From: Gordius sp. MW1
Lineage: Eukaryota; Nematomorpha; Gordioida; Gordea; Gordiidae
Assembly: GCA_964036665.1 (NCBI GenBank)
Contig: OZ038527.1
Location: 9,641,835 to 9,705,834, forward strand
DNA: 64,000 nucleotides
Reading direction: 5' to 3'
Positions 53,798 through 64,000 of this stretch are shown here, one piece after another (position 1 is the stretch's first letter; every line of letters begins with the position of its first letter). Below the pieces are notes generated by a model that did no database searches, was not told where the DNA came from, and saw nothing but the letters and a program-made list of their open reading frames with translations. The position numbers and the translations under genes are program-made.

Positions 53798-53805
53798 CAT
53801 AGTGA

Positions 53806-55243
53806 GTATAAATATGAGAGATTTTCCAGTATGCGACCGAAGTTTTATGAAATCTTCACCGTTATTTACCGGGTAGATTGTTGGGTACATTCTCAAACGA
53901 AATCCTATTATCTATCTGCTCAAAAGCCTTTTCTTTATAACTTGCGAGATGATTGCTGGTTTGGGTAGGTATAATATTTGAACAATTCAATAGATTTTGA
54001 ACGGTATTTGTCACTTCAAAAAAATTTTAATATATAGTATCCACAAAAAGGACTACCAATATTGAGTCCGCAAAAAGGCTACCAATATTATATCCGCACT
54101 CCTTTATTTTGGTAATATAAATGACTATGTACAATTGGCCGGGGTAAATAAACAAATATAATATCAGTCGGATCATGCTCTTCTGAAGAATGTTAAAGGT
54201 CGAAGCTGAACGATGGCCGGGGGTTAAATATCCGTGCAATCTAGGCTAGAACGAACGGGTAAAATGAAAGGTCTTAGATTAAGGCCGTTAAGTTCTTGGT
54301 CGATACTGCAACTGGACCCACGCGTTCTAAAGGTGCAAAATAAACATCTTTCCCCGCAGGACTAACGTGTCCTGATTAGCAAACTAAATATCTCCTTCCG
54401 CAGGACTACAGTTTAGAAAATTAAATAACTGATTTTGTCATGGTCAAATTCTCGCTATTTAATTCTTGTCGATGCGCCTCTCAATTTGCTTGAGCCATGA
54501 GGGATGCCGACCGTTCGACGTCTGCATCAAATTAGTGCACGTCTATTTACATACAAAATACATTACCCTTTTATTCACACGCTTACATTAGCGTAGGCGC
54601 GTGAACGTTTAGTTATCTAACGGCTATAAAAATAACTAAACTCATTTGAATAGGCACCAACTACCTCAATACGTTTATAGGAGTTTAAGATAATACCTTC
54701 CGATGAGCACACTTGGTCCCTGACAACGGGGGAAATTTTACGGTTTTGCAGATTGCTGGATTAAAAATGTGATTACACCACAATCTTTCGCATGATGTGA
54801 CATCCTTAAGCTGCGTATGTAGTTTGATTTGTAATATGATATTACATGTAAATATAAAGCTAGCTTTTTTATAGTAATTATATTAATCTTTGGGTTTTAA
54901 AAAGCCTATTAAATTAAAAATTTTAAAATTAAATAAGTATTTTATGTCACTTTATGTTTTTTAATATTTATTAATAAGTTAAAATTATTACGTGATAATT
55001 ATAAATTAAAAAACAAATTTTGTCAATACACTCGACCCTCTCCGCTTAAAAATACTAGATACATAAATATTTTTAAAAGCAATTGTTTTTGTTGAGGTTC
55101 CAGGCAAAAACAAACACCTCTCAAAATATTGTTAATAAAAATTTTTAATATTGTCCAAATATTTTTTATTATATAAGAGTATAAAGGTTTGCCGTTTCGA
55201 TCAATGATGTTAAGAAAATGAATAAAAAATTAATATCACAATT
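53806..55243. other. Unassigned ADAMTS-like intron sequence
   Basis: 53806-54700 has mixed composition (GC-richer around 54240-54620, with TTTCCCCGCAGGACTAACG repeated as CTTCCGCAGGACTACAG). It may be retroelement-derived, but no protein motif is visible. 54800-55240 is AT-rich and plain. Confidence 0.35.
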
Positions 55244-55393
55244 CATGGGCGTAGCCAGGGTTTGAAGAGGGGGTAATAATGATTTAGGGAGGGGCAAAAT
55301 GATAATGTTTTAAAATTTTAGCCATACTTCGAATTTTAGAATTTAAAGGGGCAGCCGCCTTTCCCTGCCCCCCGTCCCCCGGCCACGCCCATG
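55244..55393. mobile_element. Short MITE, CATGGGCGTAGCC family
   Basis: Ends CATGGGCGTAGCCAGG and CCGGCCACGCCCATG. The eight-base flanks do not match (TCACAATT against CTGCTATT), so the duplication has decayed or one flank is rearranged. Confidence 0.75.
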
Positions 55394-56333
55394 CTGCTAT
55401 TGTTTGCCGCTTTAAAAAACAAATGCACAAAATTAAAATGCCTGGTGCGATGTAAATCTTTGAGGTTTTACCATCCTACAATATTCATATCCTTTTCCAA
55501 TTCCAATTGGCATTGATGATCAATCGTAGCGTTGCCCCAATTCTTTCGACGACATGGTTGGATAATATTGTGGTGATTCGGTTAGGACATCGTTTAAGCA
55601 ATGGAAAGTGCCAGTGAAATATTATTCAACAAAATATCTGAATGTACGGAGATAAGGAAAGTGAAAAAATATAAATATCTCAACAATTTTATGGTAATTT
55701 AGGTCCCGAGGGTAGCCAATTTCTTTAACAAATATCAGAATTTGTTACCTCAATTACTCAGGACCCCAAAATATTTTTTTAAAATTAGCAAAAAATCACC
55801 ACGAAAATTGTAAAATCCAATTTTAATCCATGGCTCTATGCCTGCTCATTAATCTAATATATTTTAGCATACGTATCGTATCATACATAATTATTTGAAA
55901 ATAAACTTCTATTACCTAAAAATACTTTTAAAATAGGATAAATTTTATTTTATGACGAAATTCAGGTTATATAATTGCGTACTTAAGAAGTTCGTTCATT
56001 TTTGTTTTGCTGATTCGGACCAGTGGAAATCTGCAAAGCTGGCGCTTAAAAATGGAAACATGACTGAGTTCATTGAAAAACATCTGTTGTTAACCCCATC
56101 GTGATCTAACCCAAAATTATTACACAATTAAGAGAGTTTGAGAAATTTTATACATTTTAGGTGCTGATTAAGATAATAGCTTTGCAAACAATTTGGCTAT
56201 TTAAATTTCTAATGAAGTTATTTAATTTTATATTGTTAGAATTATGATGATGTTGTTATTTATAAAATATTGATATTCTACTTATCCTTATAAACTAATA
56301 TTAGAGGTAACTAAAAATAAAAAATTTTTGTAC

Positions 56334-56583
56334 AGATGTCTAGTTCGTGGGCTATGACAAAGGCGGTAGAAAAGCCACTATCTTTATTGACAGTGCATTT
56401 AAAGGGGGCATCGCAAAGGCTTGATAAAGGAGCTAGCCCGGCAGGCCCAAAATCATCCCTAGTCAAATAGACGGCGGCATCGTATTGCGCTCTTCTACCA
56501 TATTTCAGGGCGTAAATCGAATTAATGTTCATACATATGTCCTGAACACTTTCCCGTGGTTTAGATTTGTAGATGAGATAATC
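56334..56583 (-). pseudogene. ADAMTS-like catalytic-domain exon
   Basis: Acceptor TTACAG, donor T|GTACAA, phase 0 in and phase 1 out. RRAQYDAAVYLTRDDFGP, the Cys pair around SSLCDAPFKC and DSGFSTAFVIAHEL are near-diagnostic for ADAMTS peptidases (M12B). After HEL comes DI and the splice donor, so the second zinc-binding His is not encoded as modelled. Confidence 0.8.
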
Positions 56584-57603
56584 CTGTAATAGGAATTGAG
56601 GAATATATATAAGAATATATCGAGTTTATAGCTTTTTACAACCATGTTGCAATTTTTTATAAATACTAAAAACTTTACATGCTGAGGATGAGGTTAAAGC
56701 TGTTGAAATTTGAGGAGCAACGCTAAAATTTAGTAACATGAGTTATATTAGATACAAGTGTTATTAAATACTCCGCTCTTTAAATATTTTAATTTTTTAG
56801 GATATCGTGGGTAGCCAGGATTTTAATGGGAGGGGGGTAAGGGCTCCTGGGCTATAACTATTGTGCGAATCCGAATAGAAACCTTATTATTCGAAATCTT
56901 ATCGATGAAAATATAGACTAGGATAGACTGCTCAAACTGATTTGAAAAATAATGAATTCATAGCATTTATTAATGAAAAAACATATGACAATCAGATTTT
57001 CCGTTTCATATGAAAGTATGCGGATTAAAAGAAATTTAATTTATTTTTTGCGAAAACCAATTATTAAAATCCGCTTTCCAGACTATACTGTGAGAAGCGT
57101 TCAATTACCTAGTATAAGTATATAATTTGAAATAACTAAATTTAAGGTATCTTACCAACGATTCTTCAAGAAGCAGTATTTCTCGCACCACGACATTTAT
57201 CCAAAATTACATACCTTCAAATTGGAAAATTTGATTGACCTGTCGTAAAATTGCATGAAATCAATCAAAGTTTACTCTACTGCCATAAAAATAAAAGCTT
57301 TTAAAATAAAAAATAAGTTTAAAATCAATGAAAAAGTCATGACTTTAAGTTTATTAATATCGGTTTTTAATTTGAGTTTCCGTTCCTACTCTTGAATCCA
57401 ACTATAATATTTTGATATTAACGATGATAAAGTAAATATTTTTAGTATTAAATTAGTTCAATTTTAATCATTGACTAATCCCTTTATTAAGCGTTTAATG
57501 TTTACCATCTTCATGAGAAACCTAAGAAAGGAATGCAAAATTCGTTCTCCATGAAAATGTTGTATACTGATAAATCCGCGACAATAAGGATCTCTAAATA
57601 CTT

Positions 57604-57844
57604 TATGTATGTATGTATGTATGTATGTATGTATGTATGTATGTATGTATGTATGTATGTATGTATGTATGTATGTATGTATGTATGTATGTATGTATGT
57701 ATGTATGTATGTATGTATGTATGTATGTATGTATGTATGTATGTATGTATGTATGTATGTATGTATGTATGTATGTATGTATGTATGTATGTATGTATGT
57801 ATGTATGTATGTATGTATGTATGTATGTATGTATGTATGTATGT
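57604..57844. repeat. (ATGT)n microsatellite, about 60 repeats
   Basis: An uninterrupted ATGT array of about 240 bp. Open frames across it on both strands (Met-Tyr-Val-Cys or His-Thr-Tyr-Ile) are artefacts of a stop-free tetranucleotide. Confidence 0.99.
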
Positions 57845-57904
57845 GAATCTGGTACATTAGGCGATTTTTCACTTCGCGATTCTTGAACACGTGACTGCAA
57901 CATA

Positions 57905-58335
57905 TTAGACTCTAAATCATTATGAAAATTAAAATTATATAGCTTATATAAGATATAATACAATATATAATGCAATACATTATAATAAATATTATATAAT
58001 AAAATAGATTTAATATAATAGACTAAATGTAATACAATAAAATAAGGTAACACAGAACAATAAATAAAATATAAGTTATATAATAAATATAATGCAATAA
58101 ATATAATACAATAAATATTATATAATCTATATAATACAATAAACAAATATTTATAATAAATAAAACATATAATATAATGCAAAACAATAATAATATAATT
58201 TATTTAATATAATACAATAAGATATATGTAATGCAATACAATAAATATAATACAATATTATAAATATAAAACAATTTATTAATTATTATATAGTACAATA
58301 CAATAATAATAATACAATGCATTAAATATTAAGAG
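57905..58335. repeat. AATATAATACAATA low-complexity region
   Basis: Irregular repeats of ATAATACAATAAATATA-like words with almost no G or C. No coding potential. Confidence 0.9.
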
Positions 58336-58493
58336 TACCATATAAGTCAAAAACATAGGTCACCATTATACCAGCCGAAGGAGGTGTGGAAACATAGGCG
58401 TAGCCAGGTTTTAGAATAGGGGAGGGGACGATAGTTGTTTAAGTTCATTTAAGGAGGGGCAAATACAATTTTTTTTTTATTTTAACGGTTTTT

Positions 58494-59036
58494 GTATTAA
58501 AGAAAAGGAAGTTTGGACAAAACTCTTTTTTATGATACTTTTTATGCTAAATTTAAAAATTTATGAACTTATACCAACAAATATTTATAAACTGAGTATT
58601 TTAAACTTTACCCTTTCATCTAAAATAATTTAGGAAAACTTGTAGGATCTCATTTTTTACAAAATTTACTATTGAGCCTCATAAAATTTTTTTTTAAGAA
58701 TTTACATTTAAATTTTTTTCATATCTTTAATTCTAACCTTCTATTAAAGAAAAGGATTTTATGTCTCAAAAAACAAAGGGTCAAGACTTTCTTGAGTTTG
58801 GACAAAACTCTTTTTTATGATACTTTTTATGCCAAATTTAAAAATTTATGAACTTATACCAACAAATATTTATAAACTGAGTATTTTAAACTTTACCCTT
58901 TCATCTAAAATAATTTAGGAAAACTTGTAGGAAATCTCATTTTTTACAAAATTTACTATTGAGCCTCATAAATTTTTTTTTTAAGAATTTACATTTAAAT
59001 TTTTTTCATATCTTTAATTCTAACCTTCTATCATGT
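58494..59036. repeat. About 265-bp tandem duplication
   Basis: Two head-to-tail copies share GTTTGGACAAAACTCTTTTT, AACTGAGTATTTTAAACTTT and TTTTTTTCATATCTTTAATT in order, with only a handful of differences. The start is near a CATAGGCGTAGCCAGG MITE end (58396). Confidence 0.9.
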
Positions 59037-59689
59037 ATTTATATTGAAAAAAATTTAATTGAAGGCCAAAAATAAAAAATAATGGTTAAGAACAGTAGTA
59101 ACTTTTTAACATTAAAAACATAGGGCCAAAATTCAATAAGTTCAGACATCTCATATTGATTGTAAGTCCAAAAATGCATAAATGATATATGTTATAAAAG
59201 TTTTAATTTAAATATTATATATTGAACATTTTACGTACATTTGTAGATAATAATTTGTTTAGTTCAGTAAAAGCAGGGATGAGTTTATAATATGCAAAGT
59301 ATAAATTAAGTTAAAATTTATATTAAGCCAATGTATTAGCTAATCCTCTATGTATAGAAAAAGTTATAACTTATTGTATATTAGAATGTAAACTTATATT
59401 TACTGATGAATTGAGATAAAGTTATAACTGTTTGTTATATAATTGTATGTGAAGTGAATCTCTTCCACATTATCTTTTAAGTTTAAATATTATACCTTGC
59501 AATACTTCAAACAATCTGAATAACATAATGTCTTAAGGTATGTTATTAATTTTCAATCTTAATATCTTTAGGATCATCATGCACTACTTCAAATAACAAT
59601 TTATTTTTAGTTATATACAAATCAAAGACAAGCTCTAAGTATACAAATTTATTTGATATAATGTTAAAAAATAGTACATATTTAATGCA

Positions 59690-60310
59690 ATGAATTCATA
59701 TTTTTAACATTGACTAATCTAAAGATTTAAAAAATATGCACATAAAATAAGTTGAACATTGAACAGCTCCAGTTGGAAGATCAATGAATTGAGATTACTT
59801 GTGCTAAGGTAGCTAATATACATATAAATTCACTTAGGCCCAAAATATGTGGTGTATCTAAAAGCTTTTTGGTACAAAATAAGTAGAATATTGTTTATCA
59901 ACTGCAAGTTTTAAAAAAGGCATATTATAATATAAACATATGTGCAAATGTGTCAAATAACCTTATTGGTTTTCATCACTATGAATTCATTGTTTTAACA
60001 TTGACTAATCTAAAGATTTAAAAAATATGCACATAAAATACGTTGAACATTGAACAGAATGAGTTGGAAGATCAATGAATTGAGATTACTTCTAAGGTAG
60101 CTAAAATACATATAAATTCACTTAGGCCCAAAAATCTTACTTTTATGTGGTGCATCTTAAAGCTTTTTGGTACAAAATAAGTAGAATATTGTTTATGATT
60201 ATTTAGTTTTAAAAAAGGCATAATTATTATATGTTACTTTTATGTGGTGCATCAAGCTTTTTGGTACAAAATAAGTAGAATATATATGAACTGAACGTAT
60301 GTGCAAATGT
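59690..60310. repeat. Segmental duplications flanking the long (ATGT)n array
   Basis: 59696-59935 and 59990-60235 share AACATTGACTAATCTAAAGA, GTTGGAAGATCAATGAATTG and AAGCTTTTTGGTACAAAATAAG. A third partial copy follows at 60236-60285. GTGCAAATGTGTCAAATAACC also occurs twice (59942, 60302). Confidence 0.88.
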
Positions 60311-60445
60311 GTCAAATAACCTTATTGGTTTTCATTACTTGGTTATCACTTGTATTTTTCTCCAGTTAAGCTCATTCTAGTCGCACATAAATCTGTAACC
60401 TAATTGGTTGTCGCCTAACAGGTCAGTCGTCCACTGTACAGAAGC

Positions 60446-61015
60446 GATGTATGTATGTATGTATGTATGTATGTATGTATGTATGTATGTATGTATGTAT
60501 GTATGTATGTATGTATGTATGTATGTATGTATGTATGTATGTATGTATGTATGTATGTATGTATGTATGTATGTATGTATGTATGTATGTATGTATGTAT
60601 GTATGTATGTATGTATGTATGTATGTATGTATGTATGTATGTATGTATGTATGTATGTATGTATGTATGTATGTATGTATGTATGTATGTATGTATGTAT
60701 GTATGTATGTATGTATGTATGTATGTATGTATGTATGTATGTATGTATGTATGTATGTATGTATGTATGTATGTATGTATGTATGTATGTATGTATGTAT
60801 GTATGTATGTATGTATGTATGTATGTATGTATGTATGTATGTATGTATGTATGTATGTATGTATGTATGTATGTATGTATGTATGTATGTATGTATGTAT
60901 GTATGTATGTATGTATGTATGTATGTATGTATGTATGTATGTATGTATGTATGTATGTATGTATGTATGTATGTATGTATGTATGTATGTATGTATGTAT
61001 GTATGTATGTATGTA
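60446..61015. repeat. (ATGT)n microsatellite, about 142 repeats
   Basis: About 570 bp of uninterrupted ATGT, ending ATGTATTGTA. It is one of the longest perfect tetranucleotide arrays one would expect; its apparent open frames are artefacts. Confidence 0.99.
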
Positions 61016-61276
61016 TTGTATAAGCCCCGATGACAAACAAGAGCTTAGCTAAATCGGCAAGCTAAGATTGAGTCCCATCTGACATTGGTGCGTCTCGGGC
61101 CACGCTAACCAAAGGTTACGTGTTCAGTTGTTAGTAGGTTAGTGGTTAGTTTGTTAGTATGCTAAAGCGAAGATCAGTATTGTTAGTAGTAGGAAGCATT
61201 AAAGTAAAAGCAAAAAGCAGAGCATGCACGAGACTAATATAAGCATATAATAAATATTAAGGATACGACACTTCCT

Positions 61277-61600
61277 TGAGATTGTGGTGAGAGGACTTGA
61301 AGGTTTTCCATTGTTTGCTAGAGCATCAGACTCGGGCTCACGGATCGATGGTGTGGAAAGAAAGTCTTTTTACGATGTGGTTGGTTTGAGGGGCTACCGA
61401 TTCTCCATTCATATTGTGGTACACGGGCTAGAAGGCTCTCCATGGATAGCTAGTTTGGGCGTCGGACTGGGGCTTATTTACGATGCAGTTGGGTTGAGGG
61501 GCTACCGATTCTCCATTCAAATTGTGGTAAAAGGCCTAGAAGGCTCTCCATGGTCAACTATTTTGGGCGTCACGGATAGACAAAATAATTCTAAAAAAAA
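61277..61600 (+). repeat. About 117-bp coding-like minisatellite
   Basis: Nearly three copies of a unit containing GGGGCTACCGATTCTCCATT and GAAGGCTCTCCATGG. It is 39 codons long, so the frame stays open and encodes repeated GLRGYRFSI and VVxGLEGSPW. There is no start context or partner domain, so I regard it as a non-coding minisatellite. Confidence 0.75.
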
Positions 61601-61636
61601 AATAGATACTATTTGGGTTGTTGTTGAGTTGAGAGA

Positions 61637-62330
61637 CTACTCGAAGTTGAGGCGGTTGGGAGGGGATACTTTGTGGGGAATTTGGAGGAAGAAAAGGTTT
61701 TCCAATCGGATCTGTTTAGCATTTTGGGGATTATAGTTCCACTCGTGGTTAAGAGAGCGGAGTTCAGAGAAAGTTTTGTTGATCCAGGATCCTCGACATT
61801 TTAGATTTTTTAGTTGGGAGGGTCTCCATAGTATTGATCTTAAGCAAATGTTTAGTTTATTGCGTCTAGTCTGGTGGGCTAGGAAGTTCCATTTCCGTGA
61901 TATTATTATGTTTTTAATGGGAGGGATTTCGCAAAGGGTCCAAAGGTTTGGGTTGCTAATTACATCTGGGTAGAATATTTCACAAATTCTTAGCATTTTG
62001 TTTAGTTTGGTTTAAGCAGGAGAGTCGGGCCTTTTAGGGACCATGTTTCGCATCCATAGAGGAATACAGGTAGTATGGTGGTTTTGAATAGACGGAGGCA
62101 GGTTGGTAGAGCCAGTTCGTGAGATTTCCAGATCGAATAGCAGGAATAAAATCTCTTAAGTGCTTTAGATAATTTATTAGAGACATCTTGGTGGGAATAT
62201 GTGTCTGAAGAAAGGGACACTCCTAAGTAGTTTATTGATTCTGAAAAGGGGACTAATGTGTTGTTGATAGTCAGGGTAGTATTTTGGTATAAATTTCAAT
62301 GAGCTCTGTTCAAAACATTTAATACCCAAC
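61637..62330 (-). pseudogene. LINE reverse transcriptase C-terminal fragment
   Basis: Minus strand: INYLGVSLSSDTYSHQDVS, then FKTTILPVFLYGCETWSLKG, then in another frame MLRICEIFYPDVISNP and WNFLAHQTRRN. LYGCETW followed by a WLGHxxRR-like segment is the usual tail of RTE/CR1/Jockey-type reverse transcriptases. A frameshift separates the halves near 62000 and the 5' part is absent. Confidence 0.82.
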
Positions 62331-62704
62331 CAGCCAGAAAGGCATCAAGCTGAACAGGTGTGTATTTAAATATGTGGGTACGATAAATAATTGTTAAAAC
62401 CTTGTGAAGATTAAATTTATGAATGTAATTCTTTGATACCTCTACAGCGTTTAAGCACTCTTAGATCAAAATGTTTGATACCCAACAAATTTTTATATAA
62501 ATTTAAGAGTAAACTATGGGATCTTTATAAAAAATTAATATTTTATCATAATAACATATCCAGAATATTATTCAAAGACACTAAGAACTTTAACACTTTA
62601 GCATTAAAAACAAGTATAATCTAGATCAAGAAATATATGTTTATAATATAAGAAAGTAGACATATAAATGGTATAAAATCAAATTTAAGATAAAGTACTA
62701 TAAC

Positions 62705-63500
62705 TCCAACGTCTCAGTCTCGAATCTCGTCTCGGGTCTCGAAAACATATTCTTTTCTCGTCTCGGAAGCGATTATAAAAATCTTGATCTCGTCTTGGTC
62801 TAGAAAAATTAAAATCTCGATCTCGTCTCGGTCTAGAAAAATCTCGGACTCATCTCGACGAGAATTCTCGCCTCGTTTTGAATTTTTTTTAAATATATAC
62901 AAAATAAAATTTTAAAAAATATTAATTAAATGTTAAAAAATGGCAAACTTTTATATTTTGAAAAACTTTAATAAACAAACTTTTTAAAGATTTATCGGGA
63001 CACGACATTTCATTGACAATATAAAGATATGAATTAATTCATAAAGATAACATATTCTATGGAAAGTGCAGACTAAAAAAACAATAAATTAGTTTGAAGT
63101 TTATACAAAATTAAATTTTATTGTTTTAGCAAATTATAACAGTTGTATCAACTCAGTGTTTCTCAACTATTAATAGACTTTGACTTAGTTGCATAATTGA
63201 GCAAATTGAGACCTTTGTTAACCTTGGCCTGGAAAGTAGACCTTAACATATAAGGCAAACGTTTAAGTCCATTGATATTACCATCATCAGTTATAGCCCA
63301 TAGTGCTTATTGCGTGTTTACTATAGTGTCATAAACCACAAAGTGCGAGTGACTTTTAATATTATTATTTAAAGAATTGATTTGCACAAATTAAAACGTT
63401 GTAAAAACAACAATAAAAGCAGCATTATATAGGATTAAGAACATAAGGCTTTAAACTTCAAATTAAAGTGCACGTATTTAAATTTATGACAAAAATAATT
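62705..63500 (-). mobile_element. hAT MITE, CGAGA family, copy 4 (partial)
   Basis: TCTCG arrays at 62715-62880 followed by the AT-rich core (GACACGACATTTCATTGACA, TAGCCCATAGTGCTTATTGC) match the right part of copies 1-3 on the opposite strand. Neither TAGTG terminus is found, so it is truncated at both ends. Confidence 0.85.
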
Positions 63501-63662
63501 ATAATCAAATTTATATTCCTAATAATTACCTACCGATTCTAACTAAATAATTTCTAATACAGTATAGATTCGTGTAATTATTTTATACTGCACTATCATA
63601 GAAATTATAGTGAATTAAGATGAACCTACCAATCCAGCTTACAATGTGAAAAGTGATGCATA

Positions 63663-64000
63663 TGTTGCGTCCATTGTCTTAATTGATTTGGAGCTTAATT
63701 GACTTATTTACATTACCTTACTACTTCGCGACGTTAATTGACCAATCAGGAATACCTCGCGGATTCACCACTAAATGTAATTGATTTATTTATACCTCGC
63801 GGAGACACCACTAAATGTAATTGATTTATTTATACCTCGCGGAAACACCACTAAACTTAATTGATTTATTCAATTAATTCACGAGTATATAAAAGAGTTT
63901 AAAACACTTCTTACTCACTTACTTTTCTCGCAAACGATTTACTTTAATTAGATATACAATAAAGTAATTATTTCTTTATCCTTTTCCCGAAAGTGGTGAC
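63663..64000 (+). repeat. Gypsy-type LTR with 40-bp sub-repeats
   Basis: Related to 1700-1976. It contains three 40-bp sub-repeats with CCTCGCGGA..CACCACTAAA (63753-63870), a TATATAAAAG promoter-like box (63886), CTCACTTACTTTTCTCGCAA, an ACAATAAAGTAA signal and ends at GTGGTGAC, the usual start of the primer-binding region. The internal part of the element would lie beyond the window. Confidence 0.65.

Larger units (their letters stand above)
47669..57239 (-). pseudogene. ADAMTS-like metalloprotease gene, damaged
   Basis: Minus-strand pieces in ADAMTS order. 57239-57156: VNQIFQFEGM-stop-FWINVVVREILLLEESL, the start of the catalytic domain with an in-frame TAA. 56583-56334: VYLTRDDFGPAG, then CTVNKDSGFSTAFVIAHELD, the zinc-site helix; the fifth position of HExxH is Ile, not His. 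About 55560-55460: a disintegrin-like piece (LGQRYD; HQCQLEL; GYEYC) needing two frame changes. 53522-53316: a TSP1 repeat (DGWTWSSWSACS). 48670-48504: spacer domain (NYFKIVKLENDVFYY, GPLTQNITLY). 47900-47669: spacer end plus a TSP1 start (WKQIAWTSCDAKCG). Splice signals and phases are good at most exon edges. I found no signal peptide, propeptide or remaining zinc exon. It is either a pseudogene or a catalytically dead or mis-assembled gene. Confidence 0.68.

Noticed and set aside
57511..61052. Long open frames of Met-Tyr-Val-Cys or His-Thr-Tyr-Ile repeats
   Set aside because: They are produced by stop-free (ATGT)n arrays on both strands and in several frames at once.

Overview
The window is AT-rich eukaryotic nuclear DNA, most likely from an arthropod. 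It holds spliced genes with GT/AG introns (several only 37-50 bp), a CDC5L orthologue with insect-like wording, and a dense set of arthropod-type transposons (hAT, Helitron/Helentron-like, Ty3/Gypsy, RTE, Penelope-like, an R2-type-architecture LINE). There are no prokaryotic features. I could not pin the species.

Layout: 1-1976, decayed Gypsy pol (minus strand) and a separate LTR. 2080-3851, a hAT element with a perfect 8-bp target duplication. 4384-8699, a 15-exon plus-strand gene for a PRC1/Ase1/Fascetto-type spindle-midzone protein. 8933-38074, the 16-exon minus-strand CDC5L gene; the two genes converge with 233 bp between stop codons. CDC5L exons 1-13 are compact (32107-38074), exons 14-15 lie at 29644-29923, and the last coding exon is 20.6 kb further on at 8933-9076. 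38375-41094 is upstream DNA with MITEs. 41095-46770 is an RTE retroelement split by a hAT element that is itself split by a head-to-head Penelope-like pair. 47669-57239 holds scattered, damaged exons of an ADAMTS-like gene (minus) with a LINE at 50257-53184 inside it. 57604-61015 carries two (ATGT)n arrays and duplicated AT-rich segments. 61277-64000 holds a minisatellite, a LINE tail, a hAT fragment and an LTR.

The most striking structure is the last CDC5L intron. An outer hAT-type element occupies 9224-29234 between perfect 8-bp duplications (TTCCAAAT). Removing it would leave an intron of about 0.55 kb. Nested within it are at least five further hAT-type insertions, a decayed Helitron Rep/helicase, and six units of a Helentron-like non-autonomous family. 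Those units carry sub-terminal inverted repeats, a 3' GC hairpin, a NGGCCAATGG minisatellite and tRNA-like modules. The terminal palindrome of that family (AATTGC-ATA-GCAATT) also occurs as tiny solo insertions, and one copy supplies the last codons and stop of the PRC1-like gene.

Functionally, PRC1 (antiparallel microtubule bundling at the anaphase midzone) and CDC5L (Prp19-complex splicing factor needed for G2/M) are the only two genes that look intact. Everything else recognisable is mobile or broken. Exon models were built by eye from splice signals, frame continuity and family resemblance. Junctions described as weak should be checked against RNA data.
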